Positions 25,478 through 36,354 are shown, counted from the first letter of the stretch. The stretch is 48,854 nucleotides of DNA from Methanobacteriota archaeon (GCA_030054735.1 JASGVX010000063.1:1-48854); one strand, 5' to 3'. Notes: generated by a model from the sequence alone, not told the origin. Translations and numbers: made by a program.

Positions 25478-26982
25478 ATCTTCCCCACCAACCCCTCAAA
25501 CTTCTTATAATTCACCACAACCCCATCATCCAGATCAATCTCAATCATCTGATCCGCCTTATGCTGAAGCAGTTCATCATACTTAACGAGTTCATTGATC
25601 TTTTTATTGAGTATAGCAAGTTCTGATTCGGCTTTTCCACTATTCTTAGAATTTTCAGTAATTTCTTTTTCAAGAAGCGACCTGTGAGAGTCAAGCTTCG
25701 ATTCAAAGTCCAGTAAGTAATCTATCCTCATCTTCGCTAAGGTAGTTTTATCATACCTGTGCATGTAAACGAGCGCATTGAACACTTTTCCTTTTTCCGA
25801 AGAAGTAAAGAGCCAGTAAATCGGCCTCTTCTTATACATCTTTACGTGATCTTTGTAGAAATCCCTCAGGAAATAATTCCGGATAACCTTTTCAGGAGCT
25901 TCATTTTTCTTCGAAAGCGCCCCTGCAATAAAGTCCAGGTTTTCCGAAAGTGTTTCCGCCCCGAAAGTGAGCTTCAAAAACTCCTTGAATCTGCCTACAA
26001 TGTCGTCCGTATAATATTCGTCATCGAGGATCGGAATAATATTATCTTCGTCCGGCAGGAAAGAAGCTCCTGGAACTTTTTCTTTAAAATCAGCAAGTTT
26101 TTCTCCCTGATTTGCGAGTATCGGCCCTTCTTTTTCAAAAGAATACCTTCCAAACATGCAGCCGACAGCATAGGAAATTAATTCTTTTACGGTATCGGTA
26201 AGCAGTAAAGCTTCCAGTTCTTCCTCAGTTTTTTTGTCGCCATAGCGGTAATATGGGTTGCAGGTCAGCGTGATTTCAGAAAGCGGTACATCCGGCGTCA
26301 GTTCATCCTGCAAACCGTAGGCTTCGATGAAAATGCGGTTATTCTCTTCCTCCAGCCGCTGCATTTCAAGAGTCATTTCTTTCCAGTGAGAGCGGAGTTT
26401 GATGTAGGTTTCATGGAGAGTTGGATGGAGATATTCTGACTTTAATAGTGGGAGAGTGGTGAAATCCCAGGAGGTTTCGTAGGAATCCCAGTCTGATTTT
26501 GATATATTAAGTAAACTATTAGCAATTAATTGTACTGTAGGTTGAGTTTCAATTCTGAATGCTGGGAGTGCTCTTAAATTACCAACTTTAAAGTGCAAAG
26601 TTGGATTTAGGACTGACGTCAATCTACTTACTATTTTGGAATTTAAATAAGATATTATACACTCTACAGATACCTCTAAAGTCGGAAAACCAGCTGGGTT
26701 AACACTATCAAATTTATGATATTTAGGTTTTAGCCTAGCTGAAAAAATACCTGATGTAATGTCAGACCAAGTAAAACCATCTTTTGAAAAAGTTTTTTCC
26801 CCTTGTATCCCAGAATTTTGCTGCTCTTTTATTTTCTTACCATCATCTTTCCATAAAATAAGATACTCGAGGTTTCCATACCATTTTCGAAATTCTCCAC
26901 CTTTATGATATATATACCAAAAAGAGTTGTCTTTAGACTGGATATTTGTTTTATCTAATGATACCTCTTGCCATAATCTCAA
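25474..26982 (-). pseudogene. pglX: C-terminal half of BREX methyltransferase PglX
   Basis: This is the continuation of the pglX gene beyond the MITE. Coding sequence starts right at the MITE edge ([15 protein letters not shown], at 27050) and runs through [14 protein letters not shown], a segment typical of the target-recognition part of PglX. The first start codon is at 26982, giving 502 residues. The C-terminus has a coiled-coil ([17 protein letters not shown]) and ends FEGLVGKI. It contains the substrate-recognition and C-terminal regions but no catalytic motif. If translated separately it could not methylate DNA alone. The stop overlaps the start of the AlbA_2 remnant. Confidence 0.88.
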
Positions 26983-27054
26983 AAATCTCTCATTGTCAGA
27001 GGATTTTATTCCCTCCGATACAAATATTTGATCGCCTATAAAATATTTCCCTGT

Positions 27055-27215
27055 CAGGCTGTCTCAAAACTCAAACCATTTCTACAATTGGATAGTGAGA
27101 ACCGTTAACTTTAAAAACATGACCACTTAAAACAGAGAAATTTAGATGTGAATTAACCTTATAGTAGAAAAAATTGACACAATTGTAGAATTAACTTTAG
27201 TTTTGAGACAGCCTG
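27055..27215. mobile_element. MITE element A, full copy inside pglX (161 bp)
   Basis: The element starts CAGGCTGTCTCAAAACT and ends with its inverted complement AGTTTTGAGACAGCCTG. Subterminal TTCTACAATTG and CAATTGTAGAA continue the inverted repeat. It is flanked by a 4-bp duplication CTGT (27051-27054 and 27216-27219). Removing the element and one CTGT joins LYT to GKYF in frame. It has no gene of its own, so it needs a transposase in trans. A second copy of the same length lies at 36355-36515. Confidence 0.92.
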
Positions 27216-29136
27216 CTGTATATAATTTTGCAATTAATTCACTCACCCAATACGCAATCGGACTCCCAGGAATCTTCTTGAAGTCGGCGGCGGAGGCGCG
27301 ATAGAACCAGCAACAATTTGAATTTTTGATGGCTTCCAGTGTTTTAGGGGATTGGTTTTCTGCTCCTCGGAAATCAGAGAGCCTAACATAGCCACCTTTA
27401 AAGTTTGAGTAATGAGCATTTTCTAAAGAAAATGTGCATACAGGAATACAGGCAGGCTCAAATGCATTATATTCAAGCTGTGCTAAACTTGTAATAGTGC
27501 AATTTTCGAGGATGTAAGAACGTAAATCTTCATAAGAAGAAATAAACATCCAAACATAAGGAGTGACAAAGACGAGCTGACCTTTTGGCAAAGTTAGCTC
27601 AATATTACGAACCATAAAGGCAGAGAACAGATCAGATTTCACATCAGCATAATTATCTTTAAGGAATGTCTTCAGCCTATTATTCATGCCTTTGCCGCCC
27701 ATATAAGGAAGATTGGCTATGACCACGTGGTATTTCGGGCTGAGGTAGTCAGCTTGTTTCAGAGCCTGCAGGACTTTCTGATGAGTTGAAAGATGGGAGA
27801 GGTTTTCAGAAAGGTTCTTCGATTCCAGCAGGTGTAAAAGATCAGATACATCCTTTGCAGCCGGACGAATAAGAGACCCAAAATTATCGGCTTCTGCGAA
27901 CTGGGACAGAGTAGCTATGTGAGCATTGGTAAAAAGCTCACTTCCAACTGCATCTATATAAGCATTGAGTTCTCCCTGCTCAAAAGTAACGTTTTCCAGC
28001 ATGCAAATATTGGGATAAACCTCTTTATTGAAAAAGCGGCGGTCTTTCCCCCTCGCCTTCATAGTCAGCGCAAAACCTGCAAGTTCCCCTGCACGCCTAT
28101 CAATCTCGATCCCGAAAAGGTTATGGGCCAGGATCATTTCCGGAATTTCGGAAGGAGTGTAGCCTTCTTCTTCGTAAATCGCATACAAGAGGTCAAAAGC
28201 ATAAACAAGCATGTGCCCCGAACCGCAGGCAGGGTCGCATATTTTGATCTCTTCCGGTGAATTAATTTTAAGAAAATCACTTTCCTGCTGTTCAGGTTTT
28301 ATATAATACTCCATCCTGTCAACAAGGCTGGATTCCGGGCGGTTGAGCATCCACAGGCGGCCCAGGGAGTTTTCAACAAGATAACGGACAATCCAGTGAG
28401 GAGTGAAAAGCTGGGTAACAGCAGGGATGTTTTCCTTGCTGATCTTAATATTCTTCTTCAGGTCAGCAAAGACTTTGTCCTTCTTTGGTGCAATATAGTA
28501 CTGGTAGATCCAGCCTATGATTTCAACTTCCTGCCAGTCTTCTTCCGGAATAATTGAGTTCAGGTCGTGCAGAACCGAGCCTGTATGGAGAAGCTTATCA
28601 GGGAAAAGGAGTTCAGTATAGTCTTCGATTTTCTCAAAGAGGAAAGGCATTATTTTGTTCAAATAATTGCAGAGCTTGAGGATCAGGTATTTGTAGAGCT
28701 CTTCGTCTTTATTTTCTGCTTTAAGGTCAAGAACTAAATCTCGGTTAAGGTTCAGGGAATCAAGTTTCAGGGCATTTGTAAGGAGGTCGGGTTCGGGTTT
28801 ATTCGGGTCGCTTGAAGTGAAAACTCTAATATGGTCTGGGAGGCAGCCGTTCATCTCCATGAACTTGAGGGCAAGAAGGCGGTTGAACCAGGTATAGGTT
28901 ACTTCTTCCATGACCTGTTCGTAGCCTTTTCCCTTAATCTGCTTCACAAGCTGAGATCTCTGGTTTTTGATTCTTGAATTAAAGACTCTGCCGTTAATAA
29001 CAACTGAATCGGCATGTTCCTCCACGGCATGGATTTCTTCAGGAAAAATTCCATAATAGGCTGCCTGGCTCCTTACTTCTGCACTTAACTTCTCCCTAAC
29101 CTTGTTTGAGAATTCGATAATTTTTGCTTTGTCCAT
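27142..29136 (-). pseudogene. pglX: N-terminal half of BREX adenine methyltransferase PglX, interrupted by a MITE
   Basis: PglX methylates adenine in BREX recognition sites to mark self DNA. I place the start at the ATG at 29134-29136 (MDKAKIIEFSNKVREKLSAEV), matching the family; an in-frame start 36 codons upstream is less likely. Motif I is CDPACGSGHMLVYAF; motif IV reads Asn-Leu-Pro-Tyr (VIANLPYMGGKG) instead of Asn-Pro-Pro-Tyr. Native coding ends at 27216; the frame then enters the MITE and stops at 27142. Without the MITE the gene 25474-29136 would encode about 1165 residues, normal for PglX. Confidence 0.9.
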
Positions 29137-29369
29137 ATTTCCAGAACCCGATTTCATTTTCCAACTGGCTGAGAAATTTATATGACTTATTATATGTGAT
29201 GGGTTTATAAGTTTTTTTAGTTTTGACCTGTTCAGGCTCTTCATTTTAATTTATCTTCCTGAAATTCGAATCAAAGGTACGGCTTTATTTGGCGGGTTCG
29301 GGTTTTATGCTAAATTTTTTTGAAAGTCGCCTGGCTGGGCGACATCTTTTATTACCTGAATTGTAATCT

Positions 29370-31688
29370 ATGTGCATGTCCAGGCAGCTTGCAGATACAA
29401 TAAATCGGATTCTTGAAACTTCTCTGGTGCAAATCAATACGGGAAAAACCAAAAAGGCATTTGAAAACCTTGCAAAAGCCGAAAAGCTTTCTGAAAAGGT
29501 AAAAAGATCGGACTACCAGTGCTCAATCCTTATGTTGAAAGGGAGAGCTTTTCTTGCCGAGCAGAGGAATGAAGAAGCCCTGCAGGAGTTCCAGAAGCTA
29601 ATGGAATTTTCTGTTCCTCTCTTCCTGGATGCTCCGGAAGAAACAGTCCATCAGTACTATGTCTACAATTCATTTGGTTTTACCATAAAAGCTCTCTCCG
29701 AGATAGGCAGTGTTTCTAAAATGGAGGAGTACTGTGGCAGGAATAAAAAATATTTCGACAAAATTATTGCTGCTTATGAAGAGCTCATTGCCCGGGTCCC
29801 GGACAACCAGGAGTATATACAGAACTACCTGAAAGTCCTGGAAAATATCATGACCTATCGCCTGGACGTAAATAAGCTTGAAGGCGAGCCCGTGCTTTTC
29901 GAAAGAATCGTGCAAAATTACGGGAGATTATTTAAACTGGCCCCCAGAAACCTGGAATTGTTTAAGAAACTGCAGCTGGTGACCGAACAATTTAAAAATA
30001 GTTGTCTATTATCCAGGAACTTCGAAGCCGCAAACAGGGCCTTTGGGCAGATAGAAGAAATCTATTCCGGAATTCTCAAAAAAGAACCGGGACACATGCT
30101 CGTCTCCGCTCATCTTCTTTTCTTATACGAAAACTCCGCAGACCTGTACGCAAAACTTGGGAAAATCGAAAAAGCCGAAGAAAGCTTGCTCAGGGCCCTT
30201 GACTACCTGGCAGAAAAACAGCGGGCAAGTCCGGGAAATACTACTTACTCCCGGCAGCAGGGCGAATTTTACCGGATGCTCGGCAGGGCATTTTATGAAG
30301 AAAGGAACTCTGAAAAAGCAGCTCAATACGCCGGAAAAGCTCTCGAAATTCTCATGGAATTAGCCGGGAAAAATCCGGAGGACCTGCACTATCAGTATGA
30401 AATTTCAGAAGACTTTACCGAACTCGGAGAACTGTTTAAAGATATTGAAGATATAGAGCGTGCAAAAGAATGCAGTCTGCAGGAGATCAAAATCTACGAG
30501 AATATCCACGCAAGAGACCCCGAAGACGAGATGAGCGAAGCAAATATAGCCGCCACCCTCGACCAGCTAGGGCACCTCTATGCAGATAGGGGGAAAACGG
30601 AAACTGCAAAACAGTACTATAAAAAGGGTCTTGAAGCCTATGAAAAACTGTCTGAATCCTATCCCGAAGATATCGACCACGAAGTAAGGATCGCAAATAC
30701 CCTGGGTTACATAGGGGAACTGTATGCGGACTCTGAGCCAGAAACCGCTCTGAAATACTATAAAAAAGCTTTCGGCATCCTTGAAGATGTGGTACAAACA
30801 TTCCCGGACGTTCCAGTTTACAAAGAAGACCTCATCCATACCCTCGGGTACCTTGAATCCCTGGCTTCAGGGCAAGCTCAATACGAAAGCGCAATCCAGT
30901 ACCGTGAGCGCATTACAGAACTGAGCCTCCAGCTTGCCAGCGAAAACCCCGAAAAATTTGATTACAAAAAAGAACTTGCCTTTTCCTTCAAACACTTGGG
31001 GACGCTTTATGAAAAAGCAGAAAAACCGGAACTTGCAAAACAGCAGTATTCAAAATCAGCCAGCGTCTTCAGGCAGGTCTTACAGGATGAAAACGAAAAA
31101 GATCTCATAAAAGACCTTCTAACTCTGGCCCTCCAGAAGCAAGCAACTATACTCATCCATGAAAAAAATTATAGTCTTGCAAAAGAATACCTGTCCCTTC
31201 TCCGTGATTACTATGAAGCCCTCTACGAAAAAGACCCCGAAAAATTTGTAAACTGGAAAGGCATCTGTGAAATTAGGACCCTATACGGGGTTTTACATAA
31301 ATCCATGGGTAATTACGACACAGCTATCCAGATCTACAAATCAGTCTTCTCTATCCTGAATAAGCATCCAGTATCTGATCCAGATAACCCTGATTACCAG
31401 TCAATGTTCGCTGTATTATATACCCAGCTGGGAATTGCGTATCATCTGGCAGACGAGTATGATAAATCAAAAGAAGCTTTTGAAAAAAGTATATCCATAA
31501 ACGCAAAACTGCTTGATGAAGAAGCTGAATATTTCTTATACATGGCAGATATGGCAGTAGCACTTACAAATTATTCAAAGTTACTCACAAACATGGGCAT
31601 GAAAAAAGAAGCAGAAGAATACGCTGCAAAAGCAGACGAGATAAAGGAAAAGGTAATGAAAAAATATAGCTTTGATGAATTACAATAG
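29370..31688 (+). CDS. Tetratricopeptide repeat protein
   Basis: The 772-residue soluble protein is made almost wholly of TPR-like helical repeats; clear units occur around AEESLLRALDYLAEKQRASP, AKQYYKKGLEAYEKLSESYP, ALKYYKKAFGILEDVVQTFP and AIQIYKSVFSILNKHP. No enzymatic domain, signal peptide or membrane segment is visible. It lies between brxC and pglX but on the opposite strand, so it is not part of their transcript and splits the BREX gene order. Its promoter must lie in the 233-bp gap shared with pglX. Large TPR proteins are numerous in Methanosarcina; a defence role is possible only by location. The start may be the ATG at 29370 or two codons later. Confidence 0.82.
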   Translation: MCMSRQLADTINRILETSLVQINTGKTKKAFENLAKAEKLSEKVKRSDYQCSILMLKGRAFLAEQRNEEALQEFQKLMEFSVPLFLDAPEETVHQYYVYNSFGFTIKALSEIGSVSKMEEYCGRNKKYFDKIIAAYEELIARVPDNQEYIQNYLKVLENIMTYRLDVNKLEGEPVLFERIVQNYGRLFKLAPRNLELFKKLQLVTEQFKNSCLLSRNFEAANRAFGQIEEIYSGILKKEPGHMLVSAHLLFLYENSADLYAKLGKIEKAEESLLRALDYLAEKQRASPGNTTYSRQQGEFYRMLGRAFYEERNSEKAAQYAGKALEILMELAGKNPEDLHYQYEISEDFTELGELFKDIEDIERAKECSLQEIKIYENIHARDPEDEMSEANIAATLDQLGHLYADRGKTETAKQYYKKGLEAYEKLSESYPEDIDHEVRIANTLGYIGELYADSEPETALKYYKKAFGILEDVVQTFPDVPVYKEDLIHTLGYLESLASGQAQYESAIQYRERITELSLQLASENPEKFDYKKELAFSFKHLGTLYEKAEKPELAKQQYSKSASVFRQVLQDENEKDLIKDLLTLALQKQATILIHEKNYSLAKEYLSLLRDYYEALYEKDPEKFVNWKGICEIRTLYGVLHKSMGNYDTAIQIYKSVFSILNKHPVSDPDNPDYQSMFAVLYTQLGIAYHLADEYDKSKEAFEKSISINAKLLDEEAEYFLYMADMAVALTNYSKLLTNMGMKKEAEEYAAKADEIKEKVMKKYSFDELQ

Positions 31689-31789
31689 AGAAGGGAGACA
31701 AAAAAGCTCTCTGAGGTTCAGATAACGCAGGTTTCAATAAAAAAGCTTCAATAAAATGAGTTTCAATAAAATTAAAAAGAGGGTGTAAT

Positions 31790-34700
31790 TCACACCCTTA
31801 TGTTCTTTTCCTTGAGGATTTCCATCAATTTATCTCTGAGCTGTGTGATATATTCCTCAACATCTGCTTCGGTTTCCATCATTTTTTCGCATCTAAAAAA
31901 TGCTATATTGCTGATAACTTCAGTATTTCTCTGAGGGATTATTGGAGGATTTGGTGTTGTTTCTACTTCCTTGCCACCATCTGCAGGTTTAATTCCCGGA
32001 GTTTCCGGGTTATCCTTATCCTTATCGTTTTTCTTGTAGGCGTTCTTTTGCTGCTCTTCCCGAATAATCTGCCTCTCCCAGTCTATCTGCCTCTCTCTGA
32101 TAGTCTGCCTCTCCCGGTCTATCTGCCTGTAAGCTTCCACCCTCTGGGAATTTATAATCTGAACCTGGCTCTGGACAAGAGCGCAGTCCTCAGCGTCTTC
32201 TATCGTTCTTTCTATCACATTGAAGAGACTGAACACTGTTTTCTTGAAGTCGTTGGAAAATATTTCGTCTGAAAGTTCCCTTTCAAACTCTTTCGTAACC
32301 AAATCAAGGTTTTCTTTGACCTCTTTTTTCCGGGCAGAAAGGGCCTCCTTAATTGCCGCTTCTATCCTCTTTTCCAGCACGGAAAGATTTTTGATCTCGG
32401 AATAGGGTTCCTTCAGGTTCAAAATTCTGTTTACTTCCTCAATATCTGCGTTTGTTTCTTTACCAAGGAACTGGATGTTTCTGGAGTAATCCCTGTACTT
32501 GTGGGCAAGCCTCCTGAAGATCTCAACCTGGGAGCTGTTAAAGAAGTTCTTCACATCCACTGCATCAGCATGCAGCTCTTTAAATTCGGTCTTTCTGGAG
32601 GCAACGGCTCTAAAAAAAGCTGAAGGGTCAGAGTTTTCTGTCAGCTCTTTCAGGAATTTCCTGTAAGCTTCTATCCGGGCTCTGCCAGGGAAGCTTCCTT
32701 CTTCTTCATATCTGCCTTCGATTACCTGCAGGGCTGAAAGCTCTTCCCCGAATATCTCCATTACTTTTTTATAGAGTTCGCCTTCTTTTTCTGGCAAGCT
32801 CAGTTTTTCAAAAAGGTCATTAAGTATCTTCTTTACGGCTTTGAGGTCCTCTTCTCCAGTCTTCTCCCTGATTTCTATGACAACTTTGTCAGCTTCATCC
32901 CTTCTTGTCAGGTATTTTGCCGTAGCACTCGCATCATTAAACAGGTACTCGGACTGATAGCGGAGTTTAATCTCTTCTCTGAGGTAAAGAATTGCCACAA
33001 GCCCTGAAATCGTCATATCTTTCCAGCCGTAGGGTTTTTTCGTGAAGCGTTCCTTTAAATCGCTTAACAGGACCCTTCCGCTTCTCCCGTACTTCAGCTG
33101 GATGTAGTCAAGCACTTCCTTTAAGGCAAGCCTGTTTATCTCACTGCCTCCGACTCCGAACCTCTCAAGGTCGTCCGAACGCAGGACTCTAAGAACTTCG
33201 CTCTCGTTTTCATAGTCCTTTGTAACATATCCGGCTTTGCTGTAAACATTCTGTATAAGGAGGTCGAGCCCTTCCTTTATGCGCTCTTTCGGGCTGGATT
33301 TATCAGGGGTTACTTCCTTATTGTCAACAAACACCCTTGAATCCGAAACGCCTTTCTGGACCAGATCCAGGGTTTTTGCTCTTGCACTGTTAGCATTCTG
33401 CTGCTTTGTGGAAAGAATATTCTGGATTTCCACGTTGTTCCGGTTTGAGGAGTTCTGCTTGAGGTATTTATCTATTTTCAGATATGACCTGATCTGGTCG
33501 ATTAATTCGTCTTCCGGGAGTATGAAAAGCAGAGTATCCGTTGAATCAATAATGCTTAAATTTTCACCGCTCAGGGACTTCTGGCTTCCTTTTTTACTGC
33601 AATAATGGTCTGAAAGAGGGGTCAGGAACTTGATTGTAAGGTCTGCACCAGAGACGGCTTTTACCCTATCATCAATAGCTTTGTTAAACTTGTATTCCTT
33701 ATAAGAAGCCTGGCAGATCCCCTGTTTCTGATCATAAAGCATCGTATGGATTTCTTCAAGAATCTGATGATCTTCGATTTCTACTCTTTTGATGTCCTTG
33801 TTAATCTCCTGTTCCACATTTGTCAGGAAATAGTACTTATCTTCGGACTTGCTTATCAGGGTCTGGTCTTCGAGCTTTCTCAGGGACTCAACGATTCTTT
33901 CTTTTAGTTTGAGCTTATCTTCATCAACCGAGGAAATGGAGAGCACTATCAGGTTATCGAGGTTCGGCTCAATTTCCGGAATGCCCCTGATCATAAACAG
34001 GATTTCCAGAAGTTCGCAGTCATTATCATTAAGAAAATCATTCTTCCGAGCATGAGAAATTGTTCTTGCGATGATAGGGTCAAGGAAGCCTTCAATAGTC
34101 TCATAGAAGGCATGGAAAGGAATTAACATCCCTACATTATTCTCGCAGTAGTTCTCAGTCGACTCCTTAAAGGCGCTGAGCATCGACCTTTCCCCTTTTG
34201 CCAGGTGCTTGCCCGTAAATCCGGTTTCTCTAATCCTGTCAAAGACCTTCTGCACAAGGTTGAACTGATAGGGGACAAAAGGATATACATTTACGAAGTC
34301 TTTTTCGTTCTTGTAGACCTTTATTTCAGCACGGTTTGAAAACGCAAGCAAATTTCTGAGTATTGTTTGCTTTTCCGCGTAGTATGAAGCAAGAACATCT
34401 CTGTACTCCTCTTTCTTATTCAGGATTCTCTTCTTGATAACTTCATCAACGTTGGCACTGGTAAGTGCCAGCCGGGTGTTAAAACGTCCCTGAATTTTAG
34501 AGAAGTCGTAGCCCTTTACATTTTCTTTTGTAACAGTATCAATGTCAGCCTGCGAAGTAACCACAACCCAGGCTTTTCCCATGAGTTTAGTCCCGAGATC
34601 TTCAACAATGGTCTGAAGATTAAGCATCAGCTCGCTATTTTCTCCGATGTACTGCCCCACTTCATCCACCAGAAAAATTACCTGATGGTCTTTTCCTTTC

Positions 34701-35464
34701 GACATGCAGTACTTATCGAGCTTACTTGCAAATTTCTCAACGCTAAAAGTAAAACTTGCTCCATCGCTTTCAAAAAGCCTTGAAGCAGCTTCCCTGGTCA
34801 TAGAGCCGCAGTTTGCAAGGGCTTCTATAATGTCGTCCTGCTCAAAACTGTATGCGACTCTTCTTTCTACCCAGGGGTCTCCATTTATGCGCTCAAACTC
34901 GGCTTTGAAAGGTTCGTAAAGTCCTTTTTCCTCAAGCTGTTCTTCAAGTTCTGCGATCCAGAAAACATCTCCCAGGTACCCTCTCATATCATTAAAAGCC
35001 CTCATGAAGATGTTTACAATCTGCTCGTCGCCCTTGTTTGCCGTATTTGCTTTGGAATCAATATTAAAGAGAATAACATCTTTAGTGCCTGTAGTAACGG
35101 CTTTCTCGATATTGGCAAAAATAGAAGGGTCTGTTATTTTTTCCCTGAAAAATTCGAGTGCTGTCTTCCCACGGACCTCTCTATTCGCCAGTAAATACGA
35201 CAAAATTTTGAGGAAATGTGATTTTCCTGAACCAAAGAACCCTGAGATCCAGACTCCTATTCTATCTGTGGGTTCTTCAAGTGCTTCAGCATAATTTCTG
35301 AAAAATATATCAAAATGCTTTCGGGATTCCCCTGTTACCACATACTCATCAAGTTCGGTATAGACGCTCCTTTCGTCTTCCTGATCAACCTTTATTACCC
35401 CATTGATATCCCTTCGGATATCTTTTTCGAATAAATCTTCTATTTTTATTTCTGTGGCTGTCAT
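31790..35464 (-). CDS. brxC: BREX ATPase BrxC
   Basis: BrxC is the large AAA+ ATPase core protein of BREX type 1. The protein starts MTATEIKIEDLFEKDIRRDINGVIKVDQ, as in the family (ATG at 35462-35464; a GTG three codons earlier is possible). It has about 1224 residues, the usual length. Walker A is GFFGSGKSH near residue 75-83, and Walker B is HQVIFLVDEVGQYIG. The C-terminal half is rich in coiled coil and ends with a Gln/Arg-repeat stretch (RQTIRERQIDWERQIIREEQQ). The frame is intact with no sign of decay, unlike pglX and pglZ. It follows brxB after about 120 bp. Confidence 0.93.
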   Translation of the reverse strand: MTATEIKIEDLFEKDIRRDINGVIKVDQEDERSVYTELDEYVVTGESRKHFDIFFRNYAEALEEPTDRIGVWISGFFGSGKSHFLKILSYLLANREVRGKTALEFFREKITDPSIFANIEKAVTTGTKDVILFNIDSKANTANKGDEQIVNIFMRAFNDMRGYLGDVFWIAELEEQLEEKGLYEPFKAEFERINGDPWVERRVAYSFEQDDIIEALANCGSMTREAASRLFESDGASFTFSVEKFASKLDKYCMSKGKDHQVIFLVDEVGQYIGENSELMLNLQTIVEDLGTKLMGKAWVVVTSQADIDTVTKENVKGYDFSKIQGRFNTRLALTSANVDEVIKKRILNKKEEYRDVLASYYAEKQTILRNLLAFSNRAEIKVYKNEKDFVNVYPFVPYQFNLVQKVFDRIRETGFTGKHLAKGERSMLSAFKESTENYCENNVGMLIPFHAFYETIEGFLDPIIARTISHARKNDFLNDNDCELLEILFMIRGIPEIEPNLDNLIVLSISSVDEDKLKLKERIVESLRKLEDQTLISKSEDKYYFLTNVEQEINKDIKRVEIEDHQILEEIHTMLYDQKQGICQASYKEYKFNKAIDDRVKAVSGADLTIKFLTPLSDHYCSKKGSQKSLSGENLSIIDSTDTLLFILPEDELIDQIRSYLKIDKYLKQNSSNRNNVEIQNILSTKQQNANSARAKTLDLVQKGVSDSRVFVDNKEVTPDKSSPKERIKEGLDLLIQNVYSKAGYVTKDYENESEVLRVLRSDDLERFGVGGSEINRLALKEVLDYIQLKYGRSGRVLLSDLKERFTKKPYGWKDMTISGLVAILYLREEIKLRYQSEYLFNDASATAKYLTRRDEADKVVIEIREKTGEEDLKAVKKILNDLFEKLSLPEKEGELYKKVMEIFGEELSALQVIEGRYEEEGSFPGRARIEAYRKFLKELTENSDPSAFFRAVASRKTEFKELHADAVDVKNFFNSSQVEIFRRLAHKYRDYSRNIQFLGKETNADIEEVNRILNLKEPYSEIKNLSVLEKRIEAAIKEALSARKKEVKENLDLVTKEFERELSDEIFSNDFKKTVFSLFNVIERTIEDAEDCALVQSQVQIINSQRVEAYRQIDRERQTIRERQIDWERQIIREEQQKNAYKKNDKDKDNPETPGIKPADGGKEVETTPNPPIIPQRNTEVISNIAFFRCEKMMETEADVEEYITQLRDKLMEILKEKNIRV

Positions 35465-35583
35465 GTTTAGCACTCTGAACTATTAGTTTGAATTGGGTTT
35501 CTATATAAGTTAAATTTAATTTTCTGAAAGTTATCTGAAAACTTAAAACTCCCCTATTACAGTAATCCTGAGAATTTCTAAAA

Positions 35584-36156
35584 TTATATTGCTTCTGGCA
35601 TCAAGCGAAAAGCTCTGTAGTAGTTCTTGCTTTTGAATTCACCAAATAAGCTCAGGTCAAGCCCGCTGTACTTTCCAGGATAAAACATCACAAGAGGCTT
35701 TTTTCCCGTCACTGAATGAAGGTTATTAAGGACGGAATGAGCTCTGACAAATGGCCACGCATTTCCCACTCCAGTCAGAAAAATAATGTCGTAGTCTCCC
35801 TGAAGTATTCCAGCTATTTCTTTTTTTGTGACTTCCTGGTTAAGAATTAATCTTATCTTCTCAAGTAAGACATCTGAGCCCTTTTTCTTTTCAAACTGGA
35901 TTATTTTTTCATCGCTAAGCTTCTGACTCAGAATTTTGAGACACAAATCGTACAGGTTAATCTCAATTATTTTTAGAGAATATTTGGTCTTAAAGCCTGT
36001 AACCATCTTTTCAATTGTGTCTCTGACCAGAAGCTCTTTTTCGGGCTCATAATCAAATATCCAGTATGGGATCTCATTTCCCAACCCCTTACATTCTAGA
36101 AAATCCTTTGTTTTTATTTTTTCTTTAAAGAGTTCCAGACGCTCTTCGAGTTTCAT
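35584..36156 (-). CDS. brxB: BREX protein BrxB (DUF1788)
   Basis: BrxB is a small conserved core component of BREX type 1, with unresolved biochemical role. The 190 residues match the DUF1788 family: an N-terminal LEERLELFKEKI helix, PYWIFDYEPEKELLVRDTIEKM, a DIIFLTGVGNAWPFVRAHSVLNNLHS segment and a C-terminal KPLVMFYPGKYSGLDLSLFGEFKSKNYYRAFRL tail. It is complete. The preceding gene in a normal BREX operon, brxA, is absent: 36157-36354 carries no recognisable reading frame and then a MITE and transposase fragments begin. Confidence 0.92.
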   Translation of the reverse strand: MKLEERLELFKEKIKTKDFLECKGLGNEIPYWIFDYEPEKELLVRDTIEKMVTGFKTKYSLKIIEINLYDLCLKILSQKLSDEKIIQFEKKKGSDVLLEKIRLILNQEVTKKEIAGILQGDYDIIFLTGVGNAWPFVRAHSVLNNLHSVTGKKPLVMFYPGKYSGLDLSLFGEFKSKNYYRAFRLMPEAI

Positions 36157-36354
36157 AAGTTTATTAATACTGCACTATCTATAAAGCGGTTATTATTTTC
36201 AGCCAGTAAATGCTATTTTTTTTTAGTTTCCTGCGTATTCGGTCCGAATAATTTAACAGTTGAGTGCTGGGCTTTGTAATGGCAAATGCTCCAACCCTCC
36301 CATTCTCATGCAATTGATGACTGCATACCTTGCAGGGAATAGGCATTCCTCTCG

